Of a stretch of DNA of 7,901 nt, positions 4,963 through 7,901 are shown one piece after another; position 1 is the stretch's first letter, and each line of letters begins with the position of its first letter. The translations under genes were made by a program, and so were the position numbers. The stretch comes from Methanocorpusculum sp. (GTDB lineage Archaea > Halobacteriota > Methanomicrobia > Methanomicrobiales > Methanocorpusculaceae). Location of the stretch: NCBI GenBank assembly GCA_029987395.1, contig DALTVX010000084.1, positions 1 to 7,901 on the forward strand, written 5' to 3'. The notes under the pieces were generated by a model. It was not told the origin of the DNA and did not search any database. It saw only the letters and a list, made by a program, of their open reading frames with translations.

Positions 4963-6406
4963 CGTCTTCGTCCGACCAGCAGGTAACACCTGTTGTGTCG
5001 GAAAGACAGGAGGCTTTGAAGACTGGATCGACGATCCCGTCTGCTTTCTGATCAAAGTAGTCTTTGAGTGCTGTGAAGGCGTGTTTACTCAAGAGAAGTA
5101 AGACACCCATGTTGAAGATACCCATAAGTGCCTGGAAGGTGTCTGCGAGAGCCCATGCAAGACTAAGGGACATCATGGATGAGATGAAGACCATCATGAC
5201 GATCACAACACGGAGAACAAGGAGTGCTCCTTTCTTTTCGGTGATGAACTTAGCGTTCGTCTCACTCATTGAGTAGTAACTGATCAAACTGCTGAATGCA
5301 AAGACCAGCATGAAGATGGCGATCACATACGGACCGGCTGCTCCAAGGAAGGTCGCACTCATTGCTTCTTGCACGAGAGCTGCTCCGGAAACCGGGATGC
5401 CGGCGTATCCAGGATATGCAACGTTTGTATAGATGATGACGACAAAGGCGGTTGCTGAACAAACCACGAGTGTATCGATAAGAACACCAACAGACTGCAT
5501 AAGTCCCTGCTTTACCGGGTGCTTGACATCAGCTGAAGAGGAGATGTTTGGAATAGAACCGATACCAGCTTCGTTCGAGAAGACCCCACGCTTTAGACCC
5601 CACATGATAGTAGCTCCAATTCCTCCACCAACAAACGACTGAACGCCGAGTGCATATGAGAAGATGGTCTCAACAACAAGAGCGACCTGCGTAAAGTTCA
5701 CAAGGACGATGACGAGACAGAGAACGAGCCAGAGGATCGCCATTGCCGGAACAAGCCATGTGGATACTTTAGCAACACGTCTGATGCCGCCGAAGATGAT
5801 CAGGGCTGCAAGAATCGTGATGATAACTGCGAAGACGATCTGATCAGTGCCGAATGCATTTGAAAAGGCAATGGTTGCAGTATTTGCCTGCACACCGATG
5901 AACATCAGACCATAGGTGACGATGATCAGAAGTGCGATGAAGGCGGCAAATTTTGGTTTACCAAGACCATTCTTGATATAGAATGCCGGACCGCCATGGA
6001 AATGACCGTCTGACTTCTTTTCTTTGTAGATCTGACCAACCGTTGTTTCAACGAAACTGGTTGCAGCGCCGATCAATGCAAAGATCCACATCCAGAAAAC
6101 AGCACCGGGACCACCCATGACAATTGCTACGGACACTCCGGCAATATTACCCACACCGATACGGGCACCCATGCTGACAGCAAATGCCTGGAACGATGAA
6201 ATGGTCTGCTTTCCTTTTTGTGCACGCAAGTTGGTAAACCCAACTCTACATGCCTCACCCAGATGATTTATCTGGACGCCTTTCGATTTGACGGTAAAAT
6301 ACAGACCTATACCGATCAAAAATACGAATGCAAGATACCATGCATACGTACTGATCATGTCGTTGACCAAAGTAACGACGTCGTTAATGACGTCTAAAAC
6401 ACTCAT
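4955..6406 (-). CDS. agcS: Sodium:alanine/glycine symporter, AGCS family (TC 2.A.25)
   Basis: 483 aa, the usual length for the AGCS family of membrane transporters that take up alanine or glycine with Na+. Family signatures are present: GARIGVGNIAGV (80-91), GGPAFYIKNGLG (138-149) and RGVFSNEAGIGS (273-284). About ten or eleven hydrophobic segments can be seen, starting near 22-38, 85-115 and 155-182 and continuing to about 440. The tail ends in Asp/Glu (SDEDEE) with two cysteines (467, 476). Methanogens have characterised members of this family that carry alanine; substrate choice here is inferred. The gene appears to be monocistronic: it has its own terminator at the 3' end, and the 105-aa gene upstream ends in U-tracts. 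No Shine-Dalgarno is visible before the ATG at 6406 (ATGAGTGTT), so a leaderless or short-leader message is possible. Confidence 0.95.
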   Translation of the reverse strand: MSVLDVINDVVTLVNDMISTYAWYLAFVFLIGIGLYFTVKSKGVQINHLGEACRVGFTNLRAQKGKQTISSFQAFAVSMGARIGVGNIAGVSVAIVMGGPGAVFWMWIFALIGAATSFVETTVGQIYKEKKSDGHFHGGPAFYIKNGLGKPKFAAFIALLIIVTYGLMFIGVQANTATIAFSNAFGTDQIVFAVIITILAALIIFGGIRRVAKVSTWLVPAMAILWLVLCLVIVLVNFTQVALVVETIFSYALGVQSFVGGGIGATIMWGLKRGVFSNEAGIGSIPNISSSADVKHPVKQGLMQSVGVLIDTLVVCSATAFVVIIYTNVAYPGYAGIPVSGAALVQEAMSATFLGAAGPYVIAIFMLVFAFSSLISYYSMSETNAKFITEKKGALLVLRVVIVMMVFISSMMSLSLAWALADTFQALMGIFNMGVLLLLSKHAFTALKDYFDQKADGIVDPVFKASCLSDTTGVTCWSDEDEE

Positions 6407-6420
6407 GAGCTAAAGCATTT

Positions 6421-6431
6421 CTCTATAATAG
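6421..6431 (-). promoter_or_regulatory. TATA-like element before the symporter gene
   Basis: CTATTATAGAG on the minus strand is centred about 21 bases before the symporter ATG. It is the most TATA-like stretch in the 80-base gap but closer than the normal box A distance, so the real promoter may lie slightly further upstream (for example around GATTAATC at 6434-6441). Confidence 0.25.
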
Positions 6432-6459
6432 ATGATTAATCCATAGGACTGGCTTGTTG

Positions 6460-6479
6460 AAAAAATACTATCTAAAAAA
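6460..6479 (-). terminator. Two U6 tracts after the 105-aa gene
   Basis: Two runs of six A on the plus strand (6474-6479 and 6460-6465) give U6 tracts on the minus strand, starting eight bases after the TAA of the 105-aa gene. Paired U-tracts without a strong stem are typical of archaeal transcript ends. Confidence 0.45.
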
Positions 6480-6486
6480 TGGGGAA

Positions 6487-6804
6487 TTATAAGGAATCGA
6501 GGGAAACGGTGTTAAAGTCTTCGGACTTTTGCTGGGTCGTGATGCCAAATGCGGACTGACTGACCCCTGAGTCAAGAGAGTTTGCTGCCTCGACCATAAA
6601 ATCCAGGATATCGATCGAGAGCTCACGTTTTGTTTTGCTCACTTGCATCTGTTCAGCAAGGAATCGGAGCTTTTCCGGAGGCACTACCCGCAGTTTTGCA
6701 AGCGATATCACGCACATATAGATACGGGTAAGATTCCTATCGGTCCCGGTGATCGTATCAAAAAACGCCCGGAGAATTTGTGCCTGATAGACTTCGCTTC
6801 CCAT
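6487..6804 (-). CDS. Hypothetical protein, 105 aa
   Basis: I do not recognise this protein. The start MGSEVYQAQILRAFFDTITG is followed by predicted-looking helices, including LTRIYMCVISLAKLRVVP (25-42) and a stretch PEKLRFLAEQMQVSKTKREL (43-62) with the spacing of a helix-turn-helix (LAEQM-QVS-KTKREL). The last 30 residues are Ser/Gln/Asp-rich and probably disordered. There is no signal peptide or clear membrane segment. The reading frame is supported by its own TATA box at a sensible distance, U-tracts after the stop (TAA, 6487-6489) and the absence of any better frame across this stretch. It stands alone between the YchF and symporter genes with separate control signals. A small DNA-binding regulator is one possibility, from the helix-turn-helix-like spacing only; treat the function as unknown. 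Confidence 0.72.
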   Translation of the reverse strand: MGSEVYQAQILRAFFDTITGTDRNLTRIYMCVISLAKLRVVPPEKLRFLAEQMQVSKTKRELSIDILDFMVEAANSLDSGVSQSAFGITTQQKSEDFNTVSLDSL

Positions 6805-6830
6805 GAGTAATCTACATTGGTCATTTGTAT

Positions 6831-6840
6831 CATATATAGA
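6831..6840 (-). promoter_or_regulatory. TATA box for the 105-aa gene
   Basis: TCTATATATG on the minus strand is centred about 32 bases before the ATG at 6804, giving a transcript start around six bases before the ATG. It is the best-looking box A in the window. No Shine-Dalgarno fits in such a short leader. Confidence 0.55.
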
Positions 6841-6846
6841 TTTGCC

Positions 6847-6853
6847 AAAAAAA
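6847..6853 (-). terminator. U7 tract after the YchF gene
   Basis: Seven A residues on the plus strand give a U7 run on the minus strand, starting six bases after the YchF TAA (6862-6860). There is no evident stem. It lies just ahead of the next gene's TATA box, consistent with separate transcription units. Confidence 0.5.
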
Positions 6854-6859
6854 GAGGGA

Positions 6860-7900
6860 TTATTTTGCTGTGCTGACGATCTTGATGATATCGCCGGTTT
6901 TAAGTTCGGCTATATCCTTGATCCGCATCTTTGACCGGGCATCCACCGCATACAAAAATCCGTTACCGATCTCGGTGTGAACGCGGAACGCCAGATCCTT
7001 CGGGGTCGAACCGATAGGCATCAGGAACGCATCCGGCAAAACCTGCCCTTTTGCATTACAACATTTGTTGTCATCCTCAACAGGATAGACAACGATCATA
7101 CCGATCTCCTCAAAGACGATCTTGTTCAGGAGCTCCTGAACGCCGGTACTGCCAAACTTCTTCATGTATTCGGCGATATGGGTCAGGGCTTTGATCTGAG
7201 GAGCTGAAAGTTTTGCTCCTTCCACCGGTGCAAAGGTCGAATCGCCTGGAAGATATTTCAGGATCTTTGCCTGGGATGCAGATTTTAGAGCAAGCTCTCC
7301 TGCTGCGAACGTCGGGACAGCACCCAGTTTTTTCAGCGCTTCAAGATTCTCGGCAGATGCAAGATCAGCTTTATTTGCCGCGATCATCATCGGCTTAGAG
7401 ACACGAAGAAGCACCTCACACATCTTCTCGATATCATCCGTCGTTGCTTTTGCAAGGTCAATGCCGCATTCGTCAACCGCTTCTCTGACCTGGATCGCGT
7501 TGATACGGAGACCAGCGAGTGATTCGCCAAGGAAATCGATGAGGACCTGCTCCTTTCCCTGTGCCTGTCTAACGAGTTTCGCCCGGTTTTTCTCAACGAT
7601 ACCTGCCATCCACATAGCAAATTCATAGCGCAAAAATTCGACATCCTCGATCGGGTCACGTGTGCCGATATCAACAGGGTTTCCTTCAGCGTCCGTGCTT
7701 CCGGACGCATCGACCACTTGGATAATTGCGTCGGCTTCGCGGAGTGTATCGAGGAACTGATTTCCAAGACCGCGGCCTAAGTGTGCATCCGGCACAAGAC
7801 CTGCAACATCGATGAGTTCGACCGCGATAAACCGGTTTCCGTCGACACATTCGGTGCATCCTTGGATGCCAAGCTCCTTGCACGGACACTTGGACCGGAC
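6860..7900 (-). CDS. ychF: YchF/OBG-family GTPase/ATPase with TGS domain, 5' end cut by window edge
   Basis: 346 residues are visible and the frame is open to the right edge. The GTG at 7795 is not the start: the upstream codons read IDVAGLV, the family's conserved G3 region. The full protein is probably about 390-400 aa, so about 50 N-terminal residues with the P-loop are missing. Visible parts are Cys5-x-Cys7-x7-Cys15-x2-Cys18, G3 motif DVAG (31-34) running into PDAHLGRGLGNQFLDTLR, VVDASGSTD (63-71), a helical coiled region (about 100-165), G4-like NKAD (176-179), and a C-terminal TGS domain (about 266-346, from GMIVVYPVEDDNK to TGDIIKIVSTAK). YchF/OBG proteins are translation- and stress-linked P-loop nucleotidases that bind ribosomes; the bacterial and human members prefer ATP. 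The role in archaea is inferred. The gene ends in TAA followed by a U7 tract; its promoter is outside the window. Confidence 0.95.
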   Translation of the reverse strand, partial: VRSKCPCKELGIQGCTECVDGNRFIAVELIDVAGLVPDAHLGRGLGNQFLDTLREADAIIQVVDASGSTDAEGNPVDIGTRDPIEDVEFLRYEFAMWMAGIVEKNRAKLVRQAQGKEQVLIDFLGESLAGLRINAIQVREAVDECGIDLAKATTDDIEKMCEVLLRVSKPMMIAANKADLASAENLEALKKLGAVPTFAAGELALKSASQAKILKYLPGDSTFAPVEGAKLSAPQIKALTHIAEYMKKFGSTGVQELLNKIVFEEIGMIVVYPVEDDNKCCNAKGQVLPDAFLMPIGSTPKDLAFRVHTEIGNGFLYAVDARSKMRIKDIAELKTGDIIKIVSTAK

Positions 7901-7901
7901 A

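Noticed and set aside
7793..7795. GTG start for the YchF gene
   Set aside because: The frame continues upstream with IDVAGL and a cysteine motif characteristic of the family, so this GTG codes for Val inside the protein and the true start is outside the window.

Overview
The window looks like a chromosomal segment of a methanogenic euryarchaeon, most likely in or near Methanomicrobiales (a Methanocorpusculum-like genome is my guess from memory of the protein family versions, not a database result). The archaeal signs are an ATP-dependent DNA ligase of archaeal length (546 aa), an archaeal-type YchF/OBG GTPase with a cysteine motif and a C-terminal TGS domain, tRNA genes without encoded CCA, TATA-like boxes 20-35 bases before several starts, poor or absent Shine-Dalgarno sequences before most first genes, and U-tract gene ends. 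Apart from one tRNA, everything lies on the minus strand. The whole window is accounted for: no gap between genes exceeds about 110 bases.

Reading in the direction of transcription (right to left): the YchF GTPase enters from the right edge without its N-terminal P-loop and ends in a U-tract. A 105-aa protein of unknown function follows with its own TATA box, then a sodium:alanine-type symporter (AGCS family) that ends in a clear hairpin plus U8 terminator. Next comes a two-gene operon: a YycJ/WalJ-like metallo-beta-lactamase-fold protein with a five-cysteine insert, followed 5 bases later by the DNA ligase, whose Shine-Dalgarno lies in the last codons of the upstream gene. After that is a lipoprotein with a Cache-like sensor region and no output domain.

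The left part holds two divergent tRNA genes, Gln (UUG) on plus and Leu (UAA) on minus. The tRNA-Leu is followed after only five U residues by the start codon of a nucleotidyltransferase-fold protein, so the two probably share a transcript. A short acidic protein of unknown function runs off the left edge.

Most of this is ordinary housekeeping and transport content. I saw no mobile element, CRISPR array, phage gene or defence island. The points worth following up are the exonuclease-like MBL/ligase operon and its cysteine cluster, the tRNA-Leu/mRNA junction, the weak variable arm and U·U mismatches in the tRNAs, and the stand-alone Cache lipoprotein.
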